A stretch of 64,000 nucleotides of DNA, taken from positions 186,001-250,000 of the forward strand of contig NZ_JAINVH010000010.1 in the NCBI RefSeq assembly GCF_020400825.1. Reading direction: 5' to 3'. The notes under the pieces are model-generated. The model searched no databases and was not told where the DNA came from. It was given only the letters and a program-made list of their open reading frames with translations. Each line of letters begins with the position of its first letter. Position 1 is the first letter of the stretch. Below, in pieces: positions 17,354 to 25,157 of this stretch. The position numbers and the translations under genes are program-made. This stretch comes from Streptomyces sp. HPF1205. Its GTDB lineage: Bacteria > Actinomycetota > Actinomycetes > Streptomycetales > Streptomycetaceae.

Positions 17354-19210
17354 CTACAGCTGCGCCCCGAGCGAGATCAGCAGCACCGCCAGCCCCACCG
17401 TCAGCCAGGCGACGTAGTCGCCGAGCAGGCCCGAGTGCAGGCGCCGCAGCGGCAGGACGAGCCGCCGGTCGCCGGTGGCGGCGGCGCGGCGGACCCGGGC
17501 GGCGGCCGGGAGGCGGCCGGGAAGCCACACGGCGGCCGCGGCAGCGGCGGCGGCCAGGGCCGCGGACAGCAGGCCGAGCAGCACGCCGGCCGGGGTCCAG
17601 CCGGCCTCGGGGACGGGCCGGGCCAGGGCGGGCGCGGGCAGGCCGAGGACGTCGGCGACGTAGCCGGTGCGGTCGTCGAAGGCCAGGGACGCGCGGGCCA
17701 CGGCCTCGCCGACGCCGGGCACGGTGCCGACGAGGAGGGCGCCGAGCAGAAGCGCCGCCGGGACACCGGTCATGGTCGGGGGCACCCGGCGCCTGGGGTC
17801 GCGGACCTCGGGCTCCTCGCCCTCACCGGTGGTCTCCACGTCCGAGTGGCTGCGGGTGGGCCGCGGACCGGCGCCCCAGAAGACCCGCAGGGCGGCGCGG
17901 AGCACGGCGCCCCCGGTGAGCGCGGACACCAGCACGTACACCGCGGGCAGCCAGGGCGCGTACCACCCGGCCGCGTGCTCGGCGACCGCCTTGCCCAGTC
18001 CGGTCCCGAACGGCGGCAGCCCGGCCAGCGCGAGCCCCCCGACGGCGAACAGCACGCCGGTGCCGGGCGAGCCGCGCCCGCGCCCGTACAGGCCGTGCTC
18101 GTCGACCGAGCCGTGCTGGTCCAGCAGGACACCGGTGAGGCCGAACAGGGCCGCCTTCACCCCGGCGTGCCCGGCCACGTACAGCGCCGTGCCGGTGGTG
18201 GCGCCGGGGCGCAGCAGGCCCAGGCCCAGCAGCCACAGCCCGGTGTGGCCGATGGTGGAGAAGGCCAGCAGCCGCTTGAGGTGCCGCTGCTGCCAGCACA
18301 TCACCGCCCCGGTGACCGCGGTCACCACACCGAGGCCGGCCATGGTGCGGGTCCAGGCGTCCGGTGGGATCCCGCCCGGTCCCGCGAACACCACCAGGTA
18401 CACGCGCGCCGCCCCGTACACCCCAAGTTCCACCATCACGCCCGACATCAGCATGCACACCGGGCTGGGCGCGACCGCGTGGGCGTCGGGCAGCCAGAAG
18501 TGGAACGGCACGGCCGCCGCCTTGACCAGCATGCTCACGACGATCAGGACGAACGCGGTCACGGTCAGGGCGTCCGCGCCGCGGCCGGCCAGCTCCTGGC
18601 CGGTCTGGGCCATGCCGAGCTCGCCGGTGCGGGCGTAGAGCAGGCCGATGCCGAGCAGGGAGGCGTACGCGGCCAGGGAGTTGACGACGCCGAAGGTGAG
18701 GGCGCCGTGCAGCGGGCGGGGGTCCTCGATGCGGTAGCCGGTCAGCGCGTAGGCGACCACGCCCATCAGCTCGAAGAACACGAAGGCGTTGAACAGGTCG
18801 CCGGTCAGGGCGAATCCGCACATGCCGGCCTCGAACAGCAGCAGCAGCGCGGGAAAGGCACCCGGATGGCCGCTCGGCGGTTCGTCGAAGTACCGCCAGG
18901 AGTAGACGAGTACGGCCAGGATCAGGGCGGTGACCAGCACGGCGAGGCCGATGCCGATCCGGTCGCCGACCAGGACGATGCCCACGCCGTGCCCGCCGTG
19001 CGGCCGCCAGCCGCCGATCCACGACACCACCCGCCGGTCCCCGGCCCGCGCCCACAGCAGGCCCAGGCACGCGGCGTCGGCGGCGGCGAACGCGGTGGCG
19101 AGCACGTCCACCGCCGGACGCGGCAGGAAGCGGCCGACGAGGACGAGGACGGCGGCGCCCAGCAGCGGGATCGCGACGGCCAGCGGGAGGAGGTCGACCG
19201 TGTCCGGCAC
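17354..19210 (-). CDS. mnhD: Na+/H+ antiporter subunit D (Mrp/Mnh, NuoM/N-like)
   Basis: A 618-aa membrane protein with about 14-15 helices of the proton-pumping NuoLMN family. The key stretches [18 protein letters not shown] (with the conserved helix Glu), [21 protein letters not shown] and [18 protein letters not shown] carry the conserved Lys and Glu residues of the ion path. It is the last gene of the seven-gene antiporter operon and the only large NuoL/M/N-type subunit in it. The C-terminal ~120 residues are longer than usual and rich in Ala. GTG start with GAGGGGG upstream, 10 nt after subunit C. Confidence 0.9.
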   Translation of the reverse strand: MPDTVDLLPLAVAIPLLGAAVLVLVGRFLPRPAVDVLATAFAAADAACLGLLWARAGDRRVVSWIGGWRPHGGHGVGIVLVGDRIGIGLAVLVTALILAVLVYSWRYFDEPPSGHPGAFPALLLLFEAGMCGFALTGDLFNAFVFFELMGVVAYALTGYRIEDPRPLHGALTFGVVNSLAAYASLLGIGLLYARTGELGMAQTGQELAGRGADALTVTAFVLIVVSMLVKAAAVPFHFWLPDAHAVAPSPVCMLMSGVMVELGVYGAARVYLVVFAGPGGIPPDAWTRTMAGLGVVTAVTGAVMCWQQRHLKRLLAFSTIGHTGLWLLGLGLLRPGATTGTALYVAGHAGVKAALFGLTGVLLDQHGSVDEHGLYGRGRGSPGTGVLFAVGGLALAGLPPFGTGLGKAVAEHAAGWYAPWLPAVYVLVSALTGGAVLRAALRVFWGAGPRPTRSHSDVETTGEGEEPEVRDPRRRVPPTMTGVPAALLLGALLVGTVPGVGEAVARASLAFDDRTGYVADVLGLPAPALARPVPEAGWTPAGVLLGLLSAALAAAAAAAAVWLPGRLPAAARVRRAAATGDRRLVLPLRRLHSGLLGDYVAWLTVGLAVLLISLGAQL

Positions 19211-19220
19211 CGGCGCCCCC

Positions 19221-19565
19221 TCAGCCCTTCAGATCGGTGAGGTGTTCGGGGTCCACGGTCCCGGTCCGCTTGCGGATCTGGATGACCAGGCTCAGCAGCA
19301 GCGCGGTGATGGTGGCGCCCACCACGATGTCGGTCAGCACCAGCGCCTGCACCACCGGATCGACCACGGGAGTGCTCGTCGGCACGTCGGCGAAGACCGG
19401 CGCGGTCGCGCCGCTGCGGTAGCCGACACCGAGCAGCAGCACGTACGTGGACGACTGGGCGACGGCCAGGCAGCCGACGGCGTGCACGAGGTTGCGGCTG
19501 GTCACCAAGCCGTGGACGCCGACGAGGAAGATCCAGCCCGCGGCGAGGAAGGGTACGAAGCTCAC
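19221..19565 (-). CDS. mnhC: Na+/H+ antiporter subunit C (NuoK-like)
   Basis: A 114-aa protein with three helices like NuoK. Visible are [18 protein letters not shown] in the second helix region and [23 protein letters not shown] in the third, the usual MnhC/MrpC pattern. The GTG start overlaps the stop of subunit B (GTGA), so translation is coupled. Confidence 0.9.
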   Translation of the reverse strand: MSFVPFLAAGWIFLVGVHGLVTSRNLVHAVGCLAVAQSSTYVLLLGVGYRSGATAPVFADVPTSTPVVDPVVQALVLTDIVVGATITALLLSLVIQIRKRTGTVDPEHLTDLKG

Positions 19566-20389
19566 CGGCCGTCATCTCCGTCGCGGTCGTCATCTCCGTC
19601 GCGGTCGTCGCGGTCGTCGCGGTCGTCGCCGGGTGAGCCCGCCGGATCCGCGCCGTTCCCGTCCGGCGAGGCGATCTCCACGGCCTGGTCGAGGAACTGG
19701 GCCAGCAGCACGATCACTCCCGAGGCGACCTCGACACCGACGGCCGCGTTCACCAGCGGTACCAGGCCGGCCGAGGACAGCGTGCCGAACGTGCCGAGCG
19801 GGACGACGTTCTGCAGGTAGGCGGCGCCGGCGATCAGCCCGGCCAGGCCGAGCGCGGTGAAGGCGCCGGCCCCGACCGCGTCGAGCGCGGAGAAGAACGC
19901 CAGCGGCCGCACCCGGCGCAGCACCCGGTAGTCGGCGGCCACGTACGCCACGTGCAGCCCGGTGGCCAGCACCACCCCGCCCTGGAAGCCGCCGCCCGGG
20001 CTGAGCTGCCCGTGGGCCACGACGTACGCGCCGACCAGCACCGTGACCGGCAGCAGGCCCGCGCCGAGCAGCAGGGTGGACGGCAGGACCCGGCCGGGCT
20101 CGGGGGCGGCGCGGTCCTCGTCGCGGGCCCGGCGCAGCAGCACCACCGCGCCGAGGACCGCGCCGAACAGGATGGACTCCTCGCCGAGGGTGTCCAGGGC
20201 GCGCTGGTCGAAGTTGACCGCGGAGACCACGTTGGCGGTGCGGTGGTCGAGCGCGGCTCGCACCGCGCGGGCTCCGTAGGGATGGTGCCGCGTACCGAAA
20301 TCGGGCAGTCCGGCGCAGGCGGCGGCGAAGGCCGCGGCGAACACCGCCGCGGCGGCCAGGAACAGCACGGACCTGGCGGTTCGCGTCAC
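19562..20389 (-). CDS. mnhB: Na+/H+ antiporter subunit B with MbhE-like N-terminal part
   Basis: A 275-aa membrane protein made of two parts. Residues ~1-100 match the MbhE segment (ANVVSAVNFDQRALDTLGEES), which in canonical Mrp systems is the C-terminal end of MrpA. Residues ~105-245 are the MnhB domain (GAYVVAHGQLSPGGGFQGGV). The last ~30 residues are a low-complexity Asp/Arg tail (DDRDDRDDRDGDD). It overlaps both neighbours by GTGA. The fused arrangement shows that pieces of MrpA are kept as separate or attached segments here. Confidence 0.88.
   Translation of the reverse strand: MTRTARSVLFLAAAAVFAAAFAAACAGLPDFGTRHHPYGARAVRAALDHRTANVVSAVNFDQRALDTLGEESILFGAVLGAVVLLRRARDEDRAAPEPGRVLPSTLLLGAGLLPVTVLVGAYVVAHGQLSPGGGFQGGVVLATGLHVAYVAADYRVLRRVRPLAFFSALDAVGAGAFTALGLAGLIAGAAYLQNVVPLGTFGTLSSAGLVPLVNAAVGVEVASGVIVLLAQFLDQAVEIASPDGNGADPAGSPGDDRDDRDDRDGDDDRDGDDGR
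19580..19631. repeat. Short tandem repeats coding the Asp/Arg tail of subunit B
   Basis: The 9-bp unit CGGTCGTCG recurs in tandem, with diverged copies on the left. It encodes the repeated Asp-Asp-Arg tail. Probably produced by slippage. Confidence 0.65.
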
Positions 20390-20688
20390 TTGCCCTCCTC
20401 CCGGCCGCCGGGCCCACGGCCCTCCTCGTCGAGTGCGCCGCGCCGTACCTTGCGCACCGTCAGGAGGATCAGCAGGGGCGTGACCGCGCTGCCCACCGCG
20501 AGCTGCGAGAGCGCCACGTCGGGGGCCTGCGCGAACAGGAACAGCAGGGACAGGCTCAGCCCGAGGACGGCCAGCACGACGGACTGCCGTACCGGGTCAC
20601 GGGTCCAGGCGGCGGCGGTGGCCGTCACGGTGACCAGCGCGAGGGCGGCGATCACCAGGTAGTCGACTGCGGCGGGCGCGGTGTTCAT
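20386..20688 (-). CDS. DUF4040 (MbhD-like) antiporter subunit
   Basis: A 100-aa three-helix protein. Its SLLFLFAQAPDVALSQLAVGSA stretch is the DUF4040/MbhD signature, which normally lies inside the C-terminal third of MrpA. Its presence as a free subunit matches the Mbh-type module of archaeal hydrogenases. The ATG overlaps the stop of subunit G (ATGA) and its own stop overlaps subunit B. A charged tail (EEGRGPGGREEGK) ends the protein. Confidence 0.87.
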   Translation of the reverse strand: MNTAPAAVDYLVIAALALVTVTATAAAWTRDPVRQSVVLAVLGLSLSLLFLFAQAPDVALSQLAVGSAVTPLLILLTVRKVRRGALDEEGRGPGGREEGK

Positions 20689-21002
20689 GCCGGCGGCTCA
20701 CCGCCGCCCGGCGCGGGCTCCTCGCCCTGCCGGGCCATGACCCGGCCGATGACGATGGTCAGCGCGGGCCCCGAGACGGCCGTCAGCGCCCCGATGACCA
20801 GGACCTTCACCGCCTGGCGGCCGCCGCCGGCGTCCAGCGCGAGCGCCAGGCAGATCAGCGGCACCCCCAGGCTGGTGGCCGGCGCGAGCGCGTGCAGCCG
20901 GGTGTACGGGGTGGGCAGCACGGTCAGCGCGAGCGCGGACAGCAGCAGTGCGGCGCAACCGCACACCAGCAGGGCGACGGCGAGGACATGACCGGCGTTC
21001 AC
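20685..21002 (-). CDS. mnhG: Na+/H+ antiporter subunit G
   Basis: A 105-aa protein with three helices. The MnhG/MrpG signature is seen as LPTPYTRLHALAPATSLGVPLI. The GTG start overlaps the stop of subunit F (GTGA), and the next gene is joined by ATGA. The preceding GGCGGAGAG can serve as the ribosome binding site. Confidence 0.87.
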   Translation of the reverse strand: MNAGHVLAVALLVCGCAALLLSALALTVLPTPYTRLHALAPATSLGVPLICLALALDAGGGRQAVKVLVIGALTAVSGPALTIVIGRVMARQGEEPAPGGGEPPA

Positions 21003-21295
21003 CTCTCCGCCCCCGCGCGCCGCCATTCACCGGGGGTGCGCCCCGTCCCGCCGGCCAGACAGCGGGCGAACACCAGCGTCCCGGCGGGCGCCAGCACCGC
21101 GCCGACCAGCGCCAGGTCCACGTACGAGGTGCGGTGCATGCCGCGCGCGGTGAGCAGGAAGACGGCCACGGCCATCACGCCGGCCAGCGCCATGGCGGCC
21201 AGTCGCTGCCGGGGTTCGCCGCGGCAGGCCCGCCACAGGCACGGCGCGAACCCGCCCGGCAGCAGCACGCAGGCGGCGGACAGCCACACGTTCAC
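20999..21295 (-). CDS. mnhF: Na+/H+ antiporter subunit F
   Basis: A 98-aa three-helix protein. The region GMHRTSYVDLALVGAVLA takes the place of the usual GPTxxDRV-x-A-D motif of MrpF. The first conserved Asp and Arg of that motif are not obvious, so the subunit is divergent. The GTG start overlaps the stop of subunit E, and AAGGAGG lies 6 nt upstream. Confidence 0.78.
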   Translation of the reverse strand: MNVWLSAACVLLPGGFAPCLWRACRGEPRQRLAAMALAGVMAVAVFLLTARGMHRTSYVDLALVGAVLAPAGTLVFARCLAGGTGRTPGEWRRAGAER

Positions 21296-21822
21296 GGCAA
21301 CCTCCTTCCGCCCAGGGCCCGTTCGACGGGGGAGGGCGGATCGGCCAGCACGTGAACCGTCAGGTCGTGCCCGGGGCTCGGGGTGTCGGCGGACGTGTCG
21401 GGGGAATCGGCGGGGGAATCGGCGGGGCCGGTGATGTCGATGACGCAGCTGCCGGGACTGGCCGACAGCAGCGTGGCGCCGATCGCCGCGCTGGTGTCGC
21501 GCGGCAGCCGCACGGTCACGACGGTGCCGAACTCCCGGGCGCCGCGCAGGGCGCGGAAGGTGGCGGCGGCCAACTGGCCGGTCTCGCGCAGCAGCGTGAG
21601 CGGGAAGGCCGCGGCGGCGGACGCCAGACGCGGTCCCCACCGCGCCTTCGGGTGCTCGGCCCTCCGCAGCGCCTCGGCCGCGATCGCGCCGAGCAGCGCG
21701 AAGCCCGCGCCGACCATCACCTCCAGCGGCGGGACGCCGGAGATCAGGACCACGTACAGCAGGAACAGCAAACCCCACCACACCAGTACGCCGACCGCGG
21801 CCGCCACCGCTCCCCGCACCAT
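21292..21822 (-). CDS. mnhE: Na+/H+ antiporter subunit E
   Basis: First gene of the antiporter operon, 176 aa. Two N-terminal helices (GVLVWWGLLFLLYVV and PLEVMVGAGFALLG) are followed by a cytoplasmic domain of the MnhE type with FGTVVTVRLPRDT, LLSASPGSCVIDI and HVLADP near the end. An insert of Asp/Ser/Pro repeats lies near residues 133-150. ATG start with GGGAGG 8 nt upstream. The operon promoter should lie between 21823 and about 21970. Confidence 0.87.
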   Translation of the reverse strand: MVRGAVAAAVGVLVWWGLLFLLYVVLISGVPPLEVMVGAGFALLGAIAAEALRRAEHPKARWGPRLASAAAAFPLTLLRETGQLAAATFRALRGAREFGTVVTVRLPRDTSAAIGATLLSASPGSCVIDITGPADSPADSPDTSADTPSPGHDLTVHVLADPPSPVERALGGRRLP

Positions 21823-21972
21823 CCGCGATCGCCTCCCTCGACCTTCGGCCCTCGCCCCTCGCCCGCGTCCGGCGGACTCCGCCCGGTATACCCGGCGGTC
21901 CGGGGCGCGGCGCGGTCCCCGCGGGGACACGCCCTTGCGGGCCACTCCGATGCCACGGGCACGTCTGTCCCC

Positions 21973-22028
21973 GTCCGCGGTCCCGAAACCGGGGCAGGCC
22001 CGGCCGCCCTGGTTCCGGGCCCGCGGAC
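21973..22028 (-). terminator. Large inverted repeat upstream of the antiporter operon
   Basis: Arms of 18 bp (21973-21990 and 22011-22028) pair with two mismatches around a 20-nt loop. It follows the stop codon of the small hypothetical gene at 22041 and probably separates that transcript from the mnh operon. Confidence 0.6.
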
Positions 22029-22040
22029 GGGCCGCCGCGC

Positions 22041-22421
22041 CTACCGGTTGGCCAGCCGGAACGTGACCTCCTCCTCCTGGTCGCCGGAGGCGGTGCCGAG
22101 GATCCGGACGGCGAACGCCTCGGCGAGGCTCTCGCGCAGCCTGTCCACCGCGTGGTAGCCGCCCTGGGCGGTGACGGTGACCGGCTCGGTCAGACGGGCC
22201 GGGCCGGGCAGCCCAAGGGTGCGGGAGACGTCGAACGTCGCGGTCCACACGATGGGACGCCCGTTCGGCGCGTCGCCCGGGGCGTCGTCCCGGGCCCGGT
22301 CGGAGGCGAAACTGCCCTGGAGCGCGGCGAGCACGGCCTGCGCGTCCTCCTTGCAGCAACTGTCGAGGGTGACCGTGACGTGCGCGGCGGGGTCGGTGGC
22401 CTGGTCCTGCGGGGTGCTCAC
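22041..22421 (-). CDS. Conserved hypothetical protein with N-terminal Cys-Cys motif
   Basis: A 126-aa soluble protein without a recognised domain. It begins with a strand-like VTVTLDSCCKEDAQAVLAAL segment and contains RPIVWTATFDVS and PVTVTAQGGYHAV, suggesting an alpha/beta fold. The paired cysteines near residues 22-23 stand out. The GTG start has GGAAGGA 7 nt upstream. It is 89 bp downstream of the F420-dependent oxidoreductase gene in the same direction and probably shares its transcript. Function unknown. Confidence 0.75.
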   Translation of the reverse strand: MSTPQDQATDPAAHVTVTLDSCCKEDAQAVLAALQGSFASDRARDDAPGDAPNGRPIVWTATFDVSRTLGLPGPARLTEPVTVTAQGGYHAVDRLRESLAEAFAVRILGTASGDQEEEVTFRLANR

Positions 22422-22510
22422 GGTGGTTCCTTCCTGCCTGGCGGGACGAGAACAGCGGGCGGGCAGCGCCGCGGTCGCAGGCGGGGCGACGGGGCGCGGC
22501 CGGCGGGCGG

Positions 22511-23479
22511 TCAGAAGGCGTCGCGCAGTGCGGGCAGCAGCGCCTTCTCGGCCCAGTCCAGGAACGGCTCCTGGTGGTCGCCGCCGATCTGGACGAGCGC
22601 GACCTCGTCGAACCCCGCCTCCGCGAACGGACGCACCGCCTCGACGAAGGCGCCGACGTCGTCGCCGCACGGGATCGCCTCGGCGACGTCCCGCGGCCGT
22701 ACGAACTGCGTGGCGCCGGCGAAGCCGGCCGGGTTCGGCAGTTCCGAGTTGACCTTCCAGCCGGAGCCGAACCAGCGGAACTCGTCGTGCGCCCGGGCGA
22801 TCGCCGCGTCGCGGTCGGTGTCGTAGCAGACCGGCACCTGGCCGACGCGGGGCTTGCCCGACCCGCCGTACTTGTCGAAGGCGGCCAGCAGTGACGGCTT
22901 GGGCTCGGTGGAGACGGCGAGGTCGGCGAGCCGGCCGGCGATCGCGCAGGAGCGGTCGCCGGAGACGGCGACCCCGATGGGCGGCGGGGTGTCGGGAAGG
23001 TCCCACAGCCGGGCGCCGCGCACATCGAAGTGGCGGCCCCGCTCGCTGACCTCGAAGCCCGACAGCAGGGTTCTGATGATGCCGACGGCCTCCTCCAGCT
23101 TCTCCAGCCGGACCGAGGCCGCGGGCCAGCCGCCGCCCACCACGTGCTCGTTGAGGTTCTCCCCCGAGCCCAGGCCCAGCCGGAACCTGCCCTCGGACAG
23201 CAACTGCATGGTCGCCGCCTTCTGCGCGACGACCGCCGGGTGGTACCTGGTGGTCGGACAGGTCACGTACGTCATCAGCGGAATGCGGGTGGTCGCCTGC
23301 GCGGCGGCGCCCAGCACGCTCCAGGCGTACGGCGAGTGGCCCTGCGACTCCAGCCAGGGGAAGTAGTGGTCGGAGGTGACGGAGAAGTCGAAGCCCACCC
23401 GCTCGGCGGCGACCACGTGGTCGACGAGGTCCCTGGGGCCGGCCTGCTCCGTCATCATCGTGTACCCGATTTGCACCAT
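22511..23479 (-). CDS. F420-dependent LLM-class oxidoreductase (TIGR03557-like)
   Basis: A 322-aa luciferase-fold enzyme expected to use coenzyme F420. Visible family features include GFDFSVTSDHYFPWLESQGHSP near the N-terminus, TYVTCPTTRYHPAVVAQKAATM, GRFRLGLGSGENLNEH and the C-terminal VALVQIGGDHQEPFLDWAEK. These match the G6PDH-like subgroup of actinobacteria. The substrate is unknown. The ATG at 23477-23479 was chosen because the family starts with MVQIGY. The ribosome binding site is weak. Confidence 0.87.
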   Translation of the reverse strand: MVQIGYTMMTEQAGPRDLVDHVVAAERVGFDFSVTSDHYFPWLESQGHSPYAWSVLGAAAQATTRIPLMTYVTCPTTRYHPAVVAQKAATMQLLSEGRFRLGLGSGENLNEHVVGGGWPAASVRLEKLEEAVGIIRTLLSGFEVSERGRHFDVRGARLWDLPDTPPPIGVAVSGDRSCAIAGRLADLAVSTEPKPSLLAAFDKYGGSGKPRVGQVPVCYDTDRDAAIARAHDEFRWFGSGWKVNSELPNPAGFAGATQFVRPRDVAEAIPCGDDVGAFVEAVRPFAEAGFDEVALVQIGGDHQEPFLDWAEKALLPALRDAF

Positions 23480-23600
23480 GGTGAGCGCTTTTCCGTCCGG
23501 CGGCGGACAAAACCAGCGGGTGCGGCCAATGGCGGCGGACCGTTCGGCTGGAACGGGGGCCGCGGGCGGCCGACGGCGGGCCGCGCGGGCGGCGGACAGC

Positions 23601-23690
23601 GGGTCCGGGCGGGAGCGGGCGGGACCGGGGGCGGGTGGGAGCGGGAGCGGTTGGGACCGGGAGCGGGCGGGAGCGGTTGGCGGACGGCGG
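23601..23690. repeat. G-rich low-complexity region
   Basis: Repeated units such as GGGAGCGGGCGGGA fill the 295-bp gap between the F420 oxidoreductase and the UPF0225 gene. Many runs of three or more G on the plus strand could form G-quadruplexes. No gene is seen in this gap. Confidence 0.6.
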
Positions 23691-23774
23691 GGGCACGCGG
23701 GCGCAGGTGGACGCAGGTGGACGCGGACGGCGGGGCCGCGCGGGCGGGCGTGGGCCGGATGGGACAATCGGGTC

Positions 23775-24212
23775 ATGCCGCGACGCCGTACCGTCCCCAC
23801 CTCCCCCGCCTCCCCCGCCCCGCTCGGCCCTTCGGCTCCGTGCCCCTGCGGTCTGCCCGCGACGTACGGGGAGTGCTGCGGGCTCCTCCACGCGGGGAGC
23901 GGCGCCGCGCCCACGGCGGAACGGCTGATGCGGTCCCGCTACAGCGCCTTCGTCGTACACGACGCCGGCTACCTGCTGCGCACCTGGTCCGCCGCGACGC
24001 GGCCGCCGTCCGTCGATTTCGACGCGGACCTGCGGTGGACCGGTCTGGAGGTGCTGGCCACCGAGGGTGGCACCGCCTTCCACGAGGAGGGCAGGGTCGA
24101 CTTCCGGGCCCGCTTCCGCATCCGCGGCCGTGACGGCGAGCAGCGCGAGAACAGCCGTTTCGTGCGCGAGGCGGGACTGTGGGTGTACGTGGCGGAGGTC
24201 CCCGGGGCGTGA
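23775..24212 (+). CDS. UPF0225 (YchJ-like) protein with SEC-C zinc motif
   Basis: A 145-aa protein. The N-terminal CPCGLPATYGECCGLLH is the SEC-C-type metal-binding motif. AERLMRSRYSAFVVHDAGYLLRTW and the NTF2-like C-terminal half (FHEEGRVDFRARF, FVREAGLWVYV) define the UPF0225 family. The biochemical role is unknown. ATG start after a weak ribosome binding site. Confidence 0.88.
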   Translation: MPRRRTVPTSPASPAPLGPSAPCPCGLPATYGECCGLLHAGSGAAPTAERLMRSRYSAFVVHDAGYLLRTWSAATRPPSVDFDADLRWTGLEVLATEGGTAFHEEGRVDFRARFRIRGRDGEQRENSRFVREAGLWVYVAEVPGA

Positions 24213-24331
24213 CGGCGGGCGCCGAGGCCGCCTTGTCGCGCTGAGGACGAATCAGCTGGTCAGGGGTTTTGTCAGTGGGTGCCTCTACCGTTTTCCGCAT
24301 GGACTCGATGGGGATCCGCGGGGAGGCGGTC

Positions 24332-25009
24332 ATGGGGACGGGGTTCAGCGGGGAGATCGTGACGGGACGCAGCGCGGCGCCGCTGCCGCAGGCGCCCGTC
24401 TTCCGCCGCGCCGGGTGGTCGGTGTCGGCGCAGGACGTGCGGCCGGGCGGCTGGCAGTCCGTGCGGTGCGGGTACGGCGGGTCGGCGGCCGACCCGCCGT
24501 CGGTGCTGCGGGACCTGGTCGCGTGGACGCGGGCGCCGGCGTGCGCGGTGTCCGTCCACGGCGGGCGGTACGGGCTGGCCCGCGGACTCACCCCGGCCGG
24601 CGGCTGGTGGGAGGCGTGGCTGAACCTGGACGCGGCCGCCGAGAAGCTGGCGGAGGTGCCGGACGACGTGTCCGATCCGGCGATGTGGATCGGCGGCCCC
24701 GGTTTCGCCGCCGCCGTCGCCCGCAAGCGCGCCGCCCTGGACGCGGGCGTGCCGGTGGACGCCCGCGGCGCCCTGGCCTGGGCCCGCGCGGCGGGCTTCG
24801 GCGGGGACCGGGATCCGGCGCGGGTGGAGGCGGTCCTGCGCTCAAAGGCGTCCTCCGTCGAGCCGCTGATACCCGCCCTGTTCGCGGCCCTCGGCTTCCC
24901 GCCCGCATCGCCCGCGCCCTCGAACCCCGCGGCCTCGAACCCTGGGGGCCCGCACCGGCCGTCCGACCGTCCCGAGCCGCTCGCGCCGCGCACGGCCGTG
25001 CTGCGCTGA
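24332..25009 (+). CDS. Hypothetical protein
   Basis: A 225-aa protein that I do not recognise. It has no signal peptide or membrane helix. The middle part (SVLRDLVAWTRAPACAVSVH, LTPAGGWWEAWLNLD, DPAMWIGGPGFAAAVARKRAAL) looks like a folded alpha/beta domain, and the last ~35 residues are Pro/Ser/Asn-rich. The ATG at 24332 was chosen because GGGGAGG lies 6 nt upstream. In-frame starts at 24269 and 24299 are possible. Codon use is normal for the window. Confidence 0.6.
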   Translation: MGTGFSGEIVTGRSAAPLPQAPVFRRAGWSVSAQDVRPGGWQSVRCGYGGSAADPPSVLRDLVAWTRAPACAVSVHGGRYGLARGLTPAGGWWEAWLNLDAAAEKLAEVPDDVSDPAMWIGGPGFAAAVARKRAALDAGVPVDARGALAWARAAGFGGDRDPARVEAVLRSKASSVEPLIPALFAALGFPPASPAPSNPAASNPGGPHRPSDRPEPLAPRTAVLR

Positions 25010-25012
25010 CCC

Positions 25013-25036
25013 CGCCCTCGCGCCCGGAAGAGGGCG
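25013..25036 (+). terminator. Possible short hairpin after the hypothetical gene
   Basis: CGCCCTC and GAGGGCG pair across a 10-nt loop directly after the TGA. Seven base pairs only. Confidence 0.35.
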
Positions 25037-25157
25037 TGCGGCCAGGGACGGGGAGGGTGGGGAGCGATACCGCGGTCCGGGGCTGCCGCCTGCGCGCACC
25101 GGAAAGGGGGCGGCGCACCGGGCGCCCGCGACGCGGCCCGTCGCACCGGAGCCGGGC

